A stretch of DNA of 64,000 nt from Asterochloris sp. CNOR1 (Eukaryota; Chlorophyta; Trebouxiophyceae; Trebouxiales; Trebouxiaceae): the NCBI GenBank assembly GCA_963969365.1, contig OZ017760.1:1550001-1614000 (forward strand), read 5' to 3'. The position numbers were made by a program, and so were the translations under genes. This document shows positions 1 through 9,557 of the stretch, one piece after another. The notes under the pieces were generated by a model. The model saw only the letters and a program-made list of their open reading frames with translations, was not told the DNA's origin and did not search any database. Positions within the stretch are counted from its first letter, which is position 1; every line of letters begins with the position of its first letter.

Positions 1-292
1 TCCTGCATAAGTAACCCTGGGTCACTTCTGTAGACCCACAGTCCCAGGCAGCCCTGCTAGCAGGGGCCCCTGTGAACTCAGTGAGCCAGATGGACCATGA
101 CTGGGCTGCTCACTCTCCACTTCCGCCCTCTTACACTTGCAGGGTCACCTAAGGGCGCAGCTCTCCGTTTGATTGTCACAAGAGCTGCACTTGGTGCGCC
201 TGGACCCACCTTACCCTGCCCTGTAGCATCACCAAGGAAGTTGTGTTCTTGAAGTCCTGCTGGCTCAAGTCACTGTTCTCAGTGCGTCTCGC
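1..292. other. 5' flank of MON1, coding start unresolved
   Basis: No independent gene is seen. In the frame of the first recognised MON1 exon an in-frame TAG lies at 224-226, so the coding part of that exon starts downstream of it unless a splice acceptor (for example the CTGTAG ending at 226) joins an upstream exon. A pyrimidine-rich stretch ending in TTGCAG near 141 is another possible acceptor. The true N-terminus may lie here or left of the window. Confidence 0.4.
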
Positions 293-3200
293 ATGTCCCT
301 CAAGTGGACCCCATGCTCTGCAGGCTCCCCCAAGAATCCAGTCAGCCAGAAGTCCTGGCGACAGCAGCGGCGGCACGTCTTCATCCTGAGCAACGCAGGA
401 AAGCCCATCTGGGCTCTTCATGGCAGCGAGGATGCCCTGGCAGGGTTCATGGCTGTCATCCAGGCCATGCTGGCCTTCGTGCAGGGCCGGGGGGACCGCA
501 TGCACAGCCTGCGGTGAGCTCTGCGATGATGCGCACCAGCAATGCCTGAGTTCTGGGATGTCTCATGAGCCGCTGATAGTGGGAGAGAAGAGAGGTACGG
601 AGGAGGAGTTGATGTACGGGTTGCAGTGGTAAATGCACTGATTTTCCACAAGGTCTGTTGTTGATAATGAAAACCACGACTGGGCTGGCCTCAAGCATAC
701 AGTGTCCTCATCATTGGAAGGTGATGGTGCCATTCTGGCAACGGGGCAGGCGCTCTCCCGTCTACCTTCCCGAGCCTGCACCTGAGGGCTCAGGTTGTGG
801 TTGCAGCTGTAGAGCAGGCTGGGCTGCAAGATCACTGCATGGCTGCTGAGAAAGAGCTAGCTCCTGAGGATTACTGCAAATGCTTGGCTGCAGGGCTGGC
901 GCTCGGCTTTTTGTCTTTCTGGAGCAGGGGCCCCTCATCCTGGTGGCTGTGTCCACTGCTGGGGAGCCCGAGTCATGGCTGCAGCTGCACATGCAGCTGC
1001 TGCATGGGCAGCTGGTCAGCATCCTCACCAGCAGCCTGGAGCGCATGTTTGCCAAAAACCCCAGCTATGATCTGAGGGCGCTCCTAGGTGGGCGATGGCT
1101 GATCTCAGATGTTGCATGGCATCAATCGCTGTCACTCTCCTTCAGCTGTACTTGCTGCCACTGTGTACCTCAAAATGTTTGCCAGGATCCAAGGCTAGTG
1201 CGCAAGCAGCTGGGCAGCATCCCTGAGAGTAGAGCTTGGGCCCTGTTGAATTGATGATCATTTGAGTACCTTACCTGGCCTGGTATGCATGTGCATGACT
1301 GCCACGTGCAGGTGGCACAGTCCATTTGCAGCAACTACCTGGCAAGATGTTCCCACACGACAGCCTGTGCTTTGCAAGGGCTGACTATCTGCCTGTCTTA
1401 CCTGCACAGGGGCTGCTGCAGGCGCTGCTGGTGTCATTTTGAACCCATGTCAGTGTTAAGCAACTCTTGATGCTATGCTTGCCTGTCCTCTGCATATGGG
1501 GCATAGGCAACCTGCAGCATGCGCTGGAGGCATCCTCGACCCTGTAAGGGCTGCTGCTGTGCAGGTGGCACAGGGGAGGTGCTGCAGTCGCTGGTGGCAT
1601 CCTTTGACACTGACCCCAGTGCGCTGCTGCGGGCCATCTGCCCCCTGCCACTGGCGGGCAGCCTGCGCCACAAAGCTGTGGTGGCGCTGCATTCAGCCGT
1701 CAAGGTGAGGTGCACAGCGCTCCCCTGCACTGCATGCATGGCATGCTTGAGGCTGCCTGTAGCCGTTCAGGTGTTGTGTCTGCCAATTGTACAGATCTCA
1801 CGCACACTGCCTGCTTGACCTCCAGGCATGTGGGGCCCTGTACGGCATGCTGCTGACGGACGCCGCAGTTGTGGCCCTGAGCCAGCCCAAGGCCCACCCC
1901 CTGCACCCCCATGACATGCTGTTGGTTGCCAATTTTGTGCGCGCCAGCGAGGGTTTCCGTCAGGCCCAGTCCTTCACGCCAGTCTGCCTGCCCCGCTTCA
2001 ACAGAGGCGCCTTCCTGCACGCATTGGTGACCTATCTACACGAGGTTAGGCCTAGCACGTGGTGCCGCATCACACTGTCTGCCTCGCACTGCATGCGGGG
2101 GGGTAGCTTCACACGCTGGGAACGTATTGGCATCAGGCAGCATTTGGTATGCGGTACATCAACGCTAGTTCTGCCTGGTGCGGGGCCCTTTCTTTACGTG
2201 TTGGTGACGTATCGAGACCAGGTGGGGGCCTGTTCATATGTGCTGATGACAGACTGGCACTGAGTGAGGCGAGTGATTACTGTGCCTGCCCCGTTTCACA
2301 GTGTGCCTGCCCTTTTCAGAAAGGGAGCCATCCTCAATGTGCTGGTGACGTGTCGGCACCAGGTGAGGGGCCTGTGACAAAGTGGGACGCCTGGAGCCTT
2401 GAACACTGTTTGCCAAATGTTGCAGTAGCGGCAGTGCCTGTTGTGAGGGCTGTGTGCTGCAGTCTGATGGCGGAAGGTCCTTCCTTGCCGCATGCACTGG
2501 TGGCCTGCCTGCACCTGGTGGGGCCAGGCACATGGTCAGCACCATCTTCCTGGCCCCATTTCACTAATGGTGTGTTCCTGCAAAGGTTGGTGACATGTCT
2601 GCACCAGGCAAGTTTCAGGAAGCAGGTTGCTGACAACCCAATCACCCCTGGTTTGAGGCTCTTGAGTCCAGCATCTGTCAGGCACGCACTTCAGATGTTG
2701 GTCGCTTTGTGCGGCTTGCTCAGAGTGGCTTGAGACCTTATGAAGTCAAGCAGCAATGCCGGCGCTGCCTGTTTCTTGTGCCTGTCTGGCATGATGATGC
2801 AGCATCACTCAGGGCCATTGACTGTGACCATGGCCACTCGTGTGTTAGCTTTGCCATCAAGTGTCATCTGTTACACTAAGAAACACCGCACTGCCCTGGC
2901 TGTAGGCGTCTGGCCTCTGTCTGGTGCTCTTGGCCCCACGCACAGACGCCTTCTATGAGCTGGCAAGTGCTGCCCAGCAGCTCCAACAGCAGCTGGAGAA
3001 GGCTGAGGTGATCAAGGTGGGCTGGCACAGGTACAGTGCTTGACATCTGACAAAAAACGCTTGCCTGGGATGCCGTGACTTGCACATGCTGCCAGCATGC
3101 CACGTTGGGATGCTGCCTGGGTGGAGAAGGCTTCATGGGCCTGGGTGTGAGTGCAGTTGTGCACAGCCTGTGGGCTAATGGCCTGCTGCTGCAGGCAATG

Positions 3201-3807
3201 CAGACCAAGCTGCCAGCCTAGCTGACTGGCTGCTGCCTGTTGATGAACAGCATGTGCATTGCATCGAGTGACCACTACACCCCTGCCACTGCAGGGCATT
3301 GCTGAGGGCGTGGAGGGTGATGCTCAGGGCGGGCTGCTACGGATAGAGTTTCTGCCCACCCAGGCAGGCGGCGGCTCTGTGGGGAACACCCCGCTGCTGC
3401 ACTTCCTGTATAAGTCTGTGGGCAGGGGCCAGGTGCTGATGCCAGCCTACACAGCCCCACTGGACCGCCCAGAGTGCCAGCAGCTTGTGATGCCAGCCTA
3501 TGCGCGAGCTCATGCCGCCATGTTCAGGAGCTCAGAGGCAGCCCGCGCCGCCAGGCTTGCATCAGCTGCCGCCAGTAGAAGCGGCAAGGGGCCAGTCAGC
3601 AGCAGGGTGGAGTCCCCCAGCCTGCCTCCCCACCGTGTGCATTGGCTGGTGGACGACAACTTTGCCCTTCTCGCCTTTGCTGGCGCTGAGTATGAAGTGT
3701 ATGCCCTCTTTGACGCCTTGACAGACTGCGCAACTGCCCAGACCATCACCCAAAAACTAAGCGCCTACATCAAGGTCCAGCATGCAGACCTGTTCATGCC
3801 ACTTTGA
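293..3807 (+). CDS. MON1: Vacuolar fusion protein MON1 homologue (SAND family)
   Basis: MON1 with CCZ1 forms the guanine-nucleotide exchange factor that converts endosomes from Rab5 to Rab7. Six exons join in phase: 293-513, 894-1087, 1565-1704, 1826-2044, 2906-3016 and 3295-3807. The first starts with the family signature HVFILSNAGKPIWALHGSE. Then follow GPLILVAVS and NPSYDLRALLGG, the Longin-2 part HPHDMLLVANFV with CLPRFNRGAFLHA, CLVLLAPRTDAFYEL, and the C-terminal HWLVDDNFALLAFAGAEYE. The upstream N-terminal region usual in the family is not resolved, so the first ATG at 293 is provisional. The last exon carries an Ala/Ser-rich insert near 3520-3620. The intron at 2045-2905 is unusually long because it holds degenerate copies of the preceding exon end. 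Assignment is by motif order over the whole protein. Confidence 0.93.
1998..2613 (+). repeat. Degenerate tandem copies of MON1 exon 4 end inside intron 4
   Basis: The exon 4 tail plus donor (1998-2050, core TTGGTGACCTATCTACACGAG followed by GT) recurs as imperfect copies near 2184-2227, 2235-2270, 2321-2370, 2480-2525 and 2567-2612, each with a TGGTGACnTnTC...CACCAGG-like core. Most copies keep a GTG-GGG or GTGAGG pseudo-donor. A further very decayed copy may lie at 2690-2733. The copies are spaced irregularly (about 60-190 bp). Confidence 0.75.
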
Positions 3808-4817
3808 CTGCTTATGACAGACTCACATACACTGGATTGTGTTGTATGGTTCAGTTTCAGGCATTTTGCCAGTTTGTACCATCTGTTCATTCCTGTCACT
3901 GCTCTGCAAGCAAAGCAGGATTTGTACCGAAAGCAACAACTGGAGTGGAATGTCTGCCTGTATCTCTGACAATCAGTGCCACTTGCTGAGGATTGCACCT
4001 GCCTTATCATCCGGCATTGCAATCCCTGGTCCATGTATGACCAGACACACGGCCACACTTGGGAACATACTGTAACATAGTCTCTTTCTAGCCTGGGACA
4101 GATGTCCCTGCGTGGGTGCAATTTGCCAGGTGGATCTAGAATGACTAAGTGCTCCGGTCTAGCAGCTTCTAGCTGTGCTCACCGCGTTTACTGCATCGAT
4201 GCAATATGGGCTTGCCAGAATTATGCATGCCAGATGCGAAAGCCCGGTCACTTTTGCTGTGGCAAACAGCATCAAAGTCTCTTGAGCAAGGAAGAGAAAG
4301 AGCCTGATTGCAGGGGTGCTGCAGACAGCAAGCAAGCTTCAGCTTGCATTACCACGTGACTGCGTACAGCAAGCACGGTTCATGACGCAAGCACACTTAC
4401 CCTTCGGGCAGCCATGCCATAGTTCCTCACAAACTGCAGGTCTGGTGGATATGGTCTTATCAGCAGCCCGCATCGCGGAAGCTGAAGGGGCGCCAAAATC
4501 CTGCAGGGCACCAAGCAACAGCTTCTGAGCACGTGCAGCAATCACCTAAGAGAGCCAGGCTCTTGCCGCCACACAAGCAGCATAAGGTCAGCTTCCCGCC
4601 GTTTCAGCTTTCGCCTTGACCTATAGTAAGCCATGTGACGCCCTGCAACATGGCTTGAAACTTCAAGGCCTGCTCCGCAGTAGAGCCTATTCATCGTGCT
4701 CATGCCCACCGGAATACTTCTTGATGAAAAGTTGAGGTTTCAAATGAAAAGTCAAAGAGCTCAGGACTGTGTGCCTACTTAGAGCTTTTTAGTCTCACCA
4801 TAGGTAAGCAGGCTAGA
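3808..4817. other. Intergenic, no gene seen
   Basis: About 1 kb between MON1 and the next ORF. It holds only short ORFs without recognisable motifs. The composition is less GC-rich than the flanking exons, and no exon with splice-consistent borders could be found. It presumably contains the MON1 3' UTR and the promoter of the 4818 gene. Confidence 0.5.
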
Positions 4818-5882
4818 ATGAAGTCTAAGCCAGGCAGTGGCAAGAGGCAAGAGCGCAACTTTGAGAATGTTGTCAACCACATCACCACCAATGAAGACCA
4901 GCTGCCTCAGGTCTCGCGGCAGAGCATGGCGGCTCTGAAGGATGTCTTTGGACACAACAGCAAGAAGTACTCAGGCCCTCTTCACCACAAGTCCGGCAAC
5001 CACCATGTACATGTCCTTGTGATGTCTGAGGCTCCTAAGACCAAGAGCGCTGTCAAAGCCAGTATTGCTGCCTCCATGGCACTCATCTTTGGCACACAGA
5101 CTGACTCTGTGGAAGTGAAGTTGTTCAATGAGTTGAAAGCAGATGCTGGACCAGCTCACAGCCTGAAGGGGCTTGGCGACTACAGGTCGCTGTATGTGAA
5201 CAATAACGACCATGAGAATCACCGCCCAAAGCATCCTGAGCACAGGACAGTGGAGTTCATGTGTGGTGGAGATTGGGAAATTTCACATGGAGGTGCCAGG
5301 AATAGTGCTGGACGACAAGGGCCAGTGCAAGTGGCAATAGCGGCCATCAGGGCAGGGACTCCAGAGTTGCAGTGCAAAAACTATGAGGATTTCCAGCGTC
5401 TGCTGGAAGCCGCCGCGAAGAGTGAGGGTTGCACCATATATACCTTGCCGAAGGTACCGGGTTTCTTCATTACTGTGCCCAAGCGCGTGGAGGGTGACTT
5501 CGTCCCCAACCCTGCCTATGATGAGGAGGAGTTCCAGGCCCTACCCAAACAGGAGCAAACCAGCAAGCGGAAGCGCACCATGAAGTATATGCAGGGGCCA
5601 GACGGGCTAAGCCTGAGGGAGGAGGTGGTGGTCAAGCACAACTTTCTGGAGGGACACCCTCCTGATTTTTACAGATTCAGGCTCCTTGAGCCGATCAGGA
5701 AGTTGCAGTCTAACAGGATGCTCACAGTTCCCAAGTTGAAGCAGCTCTACGAGGAGGCATTCATCGATCTGTTCAAGGACTACCCACCTCCTGGAGGGAC
5801 GTCTGGTCGTGCGCCAGCAAGGGCATGTGTCAGTTACAATCTGCCAGCAGCAGTTATTGCTGATGTGATGAAGGCCAGATGA
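4818..5882 (+). CDS. Unknown intronless protein, 354 aa
   Basis: A single uninterrupted ATG-to-TGA frame, exceptional in this window where nearly all genes are cut into short exons. The protein is polar and basic, starting MKSKPGSGKRQERNFENVV. It contains HKSGNHHVHVLV near residue 57, GGARNSAGRQGPVQVAIAAI near 160, KVPGFFITVPKR near 212 and a KRKRTMKYMQG basic patch near 250. No signal peptide or membrane segment is evident. I recognise no family. Lack of introns and its position convergent to a recombinase gene suggest it may be cargo of a mobile element or a retrocopy, but that is inference. Confidence 0.6.
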   Translation: MKSKPGSGKRQERNFENVVNHITTNEDQLPQVSRQSMAALKDVFGHNSKKYSGPLHHKSGNHHVHVLVMSEAPKTKSAVKASIAASMALIFGTQTDSVEVKLFNELKADAGPAHSLKGLGDYRSLYVNNNDHENHRPKHPEHRTVEFMCGGDWEISHGGARNSAGRQGPVQVAIAAIRAGTPELQCKNYEDFQRLLEAAAKSEGCTIYTLPKVPGFFITVPKRVEGDFVPNPAYDEEEFQALPKQEQTSKRKRTMKYMQGPDGLSLREEVVVKHNFLEGHPPDFYRFRLLEPIRKLQSNRMLTVPKLKQLYEEAFIDLFKDYPPPGGTSGRAPARACVSYNLPAAVIADVMKAR

Positions 5883-6444
5883 TGCAAGCTTGTTTACAAG
5901 ATCATGACTTGTCTGAATCACCATGCCACAGCACAGGTGTGGAAGGTGCGTCCACGTACCACACCGTATGACTTTGTAACAGATGCACAGATTGCGCGAG
6001 TGCAGCCCTTTTCAAGGGCCCAGGAGGTCCTCTTGTGCCACCAGGGATTCAAGTGTAGATGCTGCCAGGTCCAAAAAGCCACCACATGTGTTGGTCAGGC
6101 CAGCTCCCTCTGAGTAATACCTTCAAGTGTAGTTCAAGTGTAGTGGAACCTTTGTTGTGCAGTGGCAAGCCAAAAGTGATTGATTGGCCCAGAGAAAAGG
6201 GTTACGCGGACATGCAGATCTTCCGTTCATGTAGACCAAGAGTGTTTCAAGTGCAGCCTGTTGGGGGGGCAAGCCTGCAGGCTTGCCCCCTTGCATGAGA
6301 TCTGATTTTGTGGAGTGAAATCTGACTTTCTGAGTGAAATGTTACACTGCTCAGTGAAATATGACTTTCAGCAGAGAAATGTACCTGTGCAGGTAGTTGG
6401 CGGTAGGAATTTCGATTTAGATCAGCAAACAATCAAAGGCTTGC
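5883..6444. other. Gap between two convergent genes, with short repeats
   Basis: No coding exon is seen. It contains repeated TTCAAGTGTAG-like words (6048-6140), the perfect palindrome described separately, and a short irregular array of AGTGAAATnTGACTTTC-like units (about 6315-6395). These are candidates for the 3' processing region of both genes or for one end of a mobile element. Confidence 0.5.
6265..6290. repeat. Perfect 26-bp palindrome
   Basis: Arms GGGGGCAAGCCTG/CAGGCTTGCCCCC meet with no spacer. It lies between the stop codons of two convergent genes. It could form a hairpin in either transcript and act as a bidirectional terminator or 3'-end signal, or mark an element boundary. Confidence 0.85.
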
Positions 6445-9415
6445 TCAGCTGCTCTGCTTACGCTTGCCAAGCAGCTTGGAATCACTGCTGTACCTGCTGC
6501 ATAGCTGCTGCAGTGAGCTGACTGTCCTGGTGGCGGAAATTCGCTCACGTTCCATTTCTAAAGCCACGACCACAGCAGCCATGGTGCTTCCCAAGGCCAC
6601 CATGCGGTTCCTGACCTCAGCAGCAATGCCTTTTTTGAATCTTGAGAAGGCCATGCTGCTGGCCCTTGCTTCTTTCTTGCTGCCATGCCACCTGCGGAGG
6701 TCTGAAGGCACCGCTGAGATCTTGAAGAACGCCTCAAATGCTTCTGGGACTGTCTGGAAATCTGAGAGCTTCCACACCTGCAGTTCACAAGGCGACAAGG
6801 TCTGACCAGTACACAGGCGCTCAAGCTGAAAGGCAATTGACTGCATACCTGTTTCTCGACCAAAAAGGAGTCCCTCCCATCCCCGGGGCTCAGCGCACTG
6901 AGGGCCTGAGGCGGCAGAGTAACGCCATAGCTGGCCATTGAAGCCAGAGGCACCCACGGCATGGGGTTGGCGGATGCTGGAGGCTGAACACTGGAAAGAG
7001 GCACCTGGGGCAGCATCACCACAGGGGCAACTGGCATAGGCGTGGCCTCCTTTCCACTTAGCGTCTTGAAGAAAGCCTGCGATATGGCAGGGGAAAGGGT
7101 CAGAGCATGGTTGATATAGATCTGGACACCTCAAGGCCACAGCGCTCACCATTGGGTTGGTGAAAAACTCATTTTTGTCTTTGAGAATCCCCTCAGCGGC
7201 AATGTGTTTGTCCCATGTCTCTTGCCGCAGCTGCTTGCCTACAGCGCTCTGCAGAAGGCGACTGGCTGCTGGCGGGATGGTGCGGAGCCACTGGTCCCCA
7301 TATGACTGAATTCTCAAGCTGGCGTTCTGCACAAACACCTGCCGCAGGTGGTCGATGGCGCGTAAGGGCGCCAGCAAAGGATGTGCAGGGTGGCATCGCA
7401 CGCCAGCTTTGGCGCAGGAGCACTGTCAAGCCCGGGATGATGCGATCCAGCACATCCTCCTCAGCCTGCAGAACACAATCAGATCAGTCCCCCCATTCCC
7501 CAATTTTGGTGATTTGCGTGAGAAGCACTGGCATGCATTGACCTTACCTTGAAATCAGCCTGACCCAAACGATGATTCTCCTTCCTGTCCCGTCCCCACC
7601 CAGCCAGCCTGTGGGCTGTGTCTGGGTCAAAGATGCAATACAGGTCTGTGGTGTCAGACTCATGCCTGCATGGCACAACACTGGTCAGCTGGAGATAATG
7701 TTGTTCAAAGTGCACAGCATGGCCTGAGTTGCCTACCTCGCCGCCATCTTGATCTCTGCTTTGTTGATGCCCACGCTCTTAGCTGCCTCCACACCATGCT
7801 TCTTGAACTTGTGGCTGACTTCGCCTTTGGCTGAGTATCCATCAAGCCTGCCACAGGGCACGCCTGCAGTTTAACAAGCAACAGATGTCATCAACATCTG
7901 TGTCCAAAAGCTGCAGCATCAATGCACTGGCTCACCAGCAAGTTCAAACGCCTGCCGAAGGTGAACGTTGAGGGTCTCCCCGCTCATGGGCTGGTTCCCC
8001 TGCATGCTAGGGGCAGCAACAATGAACTTGGCCAGATCCTCAAGTTTTGATGCCCCTGTGGAAGGTGGCCACAGCCAGGTCAGCAAGCGCTGCCTGAGGA
8101 CAGACGCGATGGCCTCGGTACCTGCGGCAGAAGAGGCATAATGACTGAGAACACCCTGCAGCGCGCTGCCCACCTGTGTCTGACAGCATGAATACGCATA
8201 CCTAACAACACCAGGAATATCCACCTGCCCTGGCTTCACAGTCTTCCCCTGCATGCTGCCAAAGAGAATTGCCACAGAGGGCGCTGGGCCCACACTGTCC
8301 TGCATCCGCAGTGCCAGGCAGCTCCAGGGAAGCTTGCGGAGGTCATCAGAGCGGCCTAATATGGCTGACATGAACGTCATTGCCATCCTCAGCAGAAAGG
8401 CCCACTGCCACTGCTTCTGCAGGAAGGCTGCCTGCAGGGACTGGCGAAGCTGCCCTGCGCTCGGTGCGGCATCCACCTGCAGATGCAAGCAACAAGCTGG
8501 TGTCAGACACGCCATCGCTCTGCTTGCACACTATGCTCTGACCAGGCCGATACCCACCTGAGCTGCCACTTGTGCATTGAGGTTCTCAGCCTGCATCTCC
8601 CTGCCACGTGCACGGACCAAGTCCCTAACTGCCTGGATCTCCAGAGGTGCAGGTACATCTGATGTGATGCGGCCCTGAGAGTACTGCTCCCTGCGGACTT
8701 CCTTGAGGTGGGATAGATAATCACAGGCCAAAGTTGGGGAAGGCAGGATATGAGCGCAGCTCAGACACAGCAGTGGAGTGGCCTCTCACCCCACGCTGCT
8801 GAACGAGTAGCGAGCCCCATTCTGCTGCACTGCCTCATCCACAAGCCACATTGAGAACTCAAGAATCTTGGCCTGAGACATGAGGTCGCCATCAGGGTAC
8901 CGGTGCGCCTCCTGCTCACAGTATCTCTGCAGGACCACATGTGGATCAGTGACATGGCCTTGGAAGCCTCAAGTGCGGCTCAAGAACAGGTGTAAAGGCC
9001 ATGCGGTGCCTACCTTCCAGAGCTTGGCAGCAGACTTTTCAGCCTGGACTGTGTTCTGTGGCTTGGCCGCAGCATGACGCGCATTGATCTCCTGGGTGAT
9101 GCGTAGGATTCGAGCTTTCTCCTCAGGCATGTCAGGCATGGCTGCTGCCAAGCCGACTGCTGTTTCTGAGGCTGGTGCTCCATTCTGCTGGCCCCAAGTC
9201 TCTAAACTGTGCACACCAGCCAGCACCGGCTGGAGATCATCCACCAGTCCAGACAGGTGTCTGCAGGCTTGATCAATGGCTGCTCTGAGGGAAGGTGGGC
9301 TGTTTGGGGAGCAGCTGGCACGCAGTTGTGCCATGTAGTCCTCAGCCAGCCCCAGGCTGATGACATGGTTGATGTAGCTGCTGTACTCAGCAGATGGTAC
9401 CTGATAGTGTTGCAT
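6445..9415 (-). CDS. Crypton-like tyrosine recombinase with GCR1_C-like tail, possibly degenerate
   Basis: Exons on the minus strand join in phase: 9415-9014, 8926-8790, 8690-8558, 8476-7936 (with a likely 102-bp in-frame intron at about 8201-8103), 7863-7737, 7665-7548, then 7465-7150, 7076-6849 and 6825-6445. The central part has the layout of Crypton/DUF3504 recombinases: GRSDDLRKLPW (first Arg), a beta hairpin with GKTVKPGQVDIPG (Lys), SHKFKKHGVEAAKS (family HxxR, here HxxK), a candidate Tyr in DLYCIFDPD, and the post-domain PLRAIDHLRQVFVQNASL. The last exon has WKLSDFQTV...DLRRWHGSKKEARASSMAF, resembling the GCR1_C DNA-binding domain that ends many Crypton proteins. A frame change is needed near 7375-7400, and the HxxR Arg is replaced, so the copy may be inactive. 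First in-frame ATG is 9415; earlier alternatives are not excluded. Family call is by motif layout only. Confidence 0.62.
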
Positions 9416-9557
9416 GAGGATGGATCTGGTTTGGCGCGCTAGGATTATTTGACCTAGCAATTAGGTCGGGAGGGCCACCCTCTTGGTGACTGTAGAGCTC
9501 TGCACTTCATGTCTGAGCGTGCTAAACCCTGTGTTTAAGAGAGCTCTGCTGGAGAAC
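9416..9557. promoter_or_regulatory. Shared promoter of divergent recombinase and nuclease-kinase genes
   Basis: Only 142 bp separate the two ATGs (9415 minus, 9558 plus), so both genes must share regulatory DNA or overlap in their 5' UTRs. A TAGGATTATTTGACC stretch near 9439-9453 is the only AT-richer part. No clear TATA box is seen. Confidence 0.45.

Noticed and set aside
3808-4817. Small ORFs after MON1 considered as an extra gene
   Set aside because: None exceeds about 120 codons, none has motifs, and no splice-consistent joining was found.
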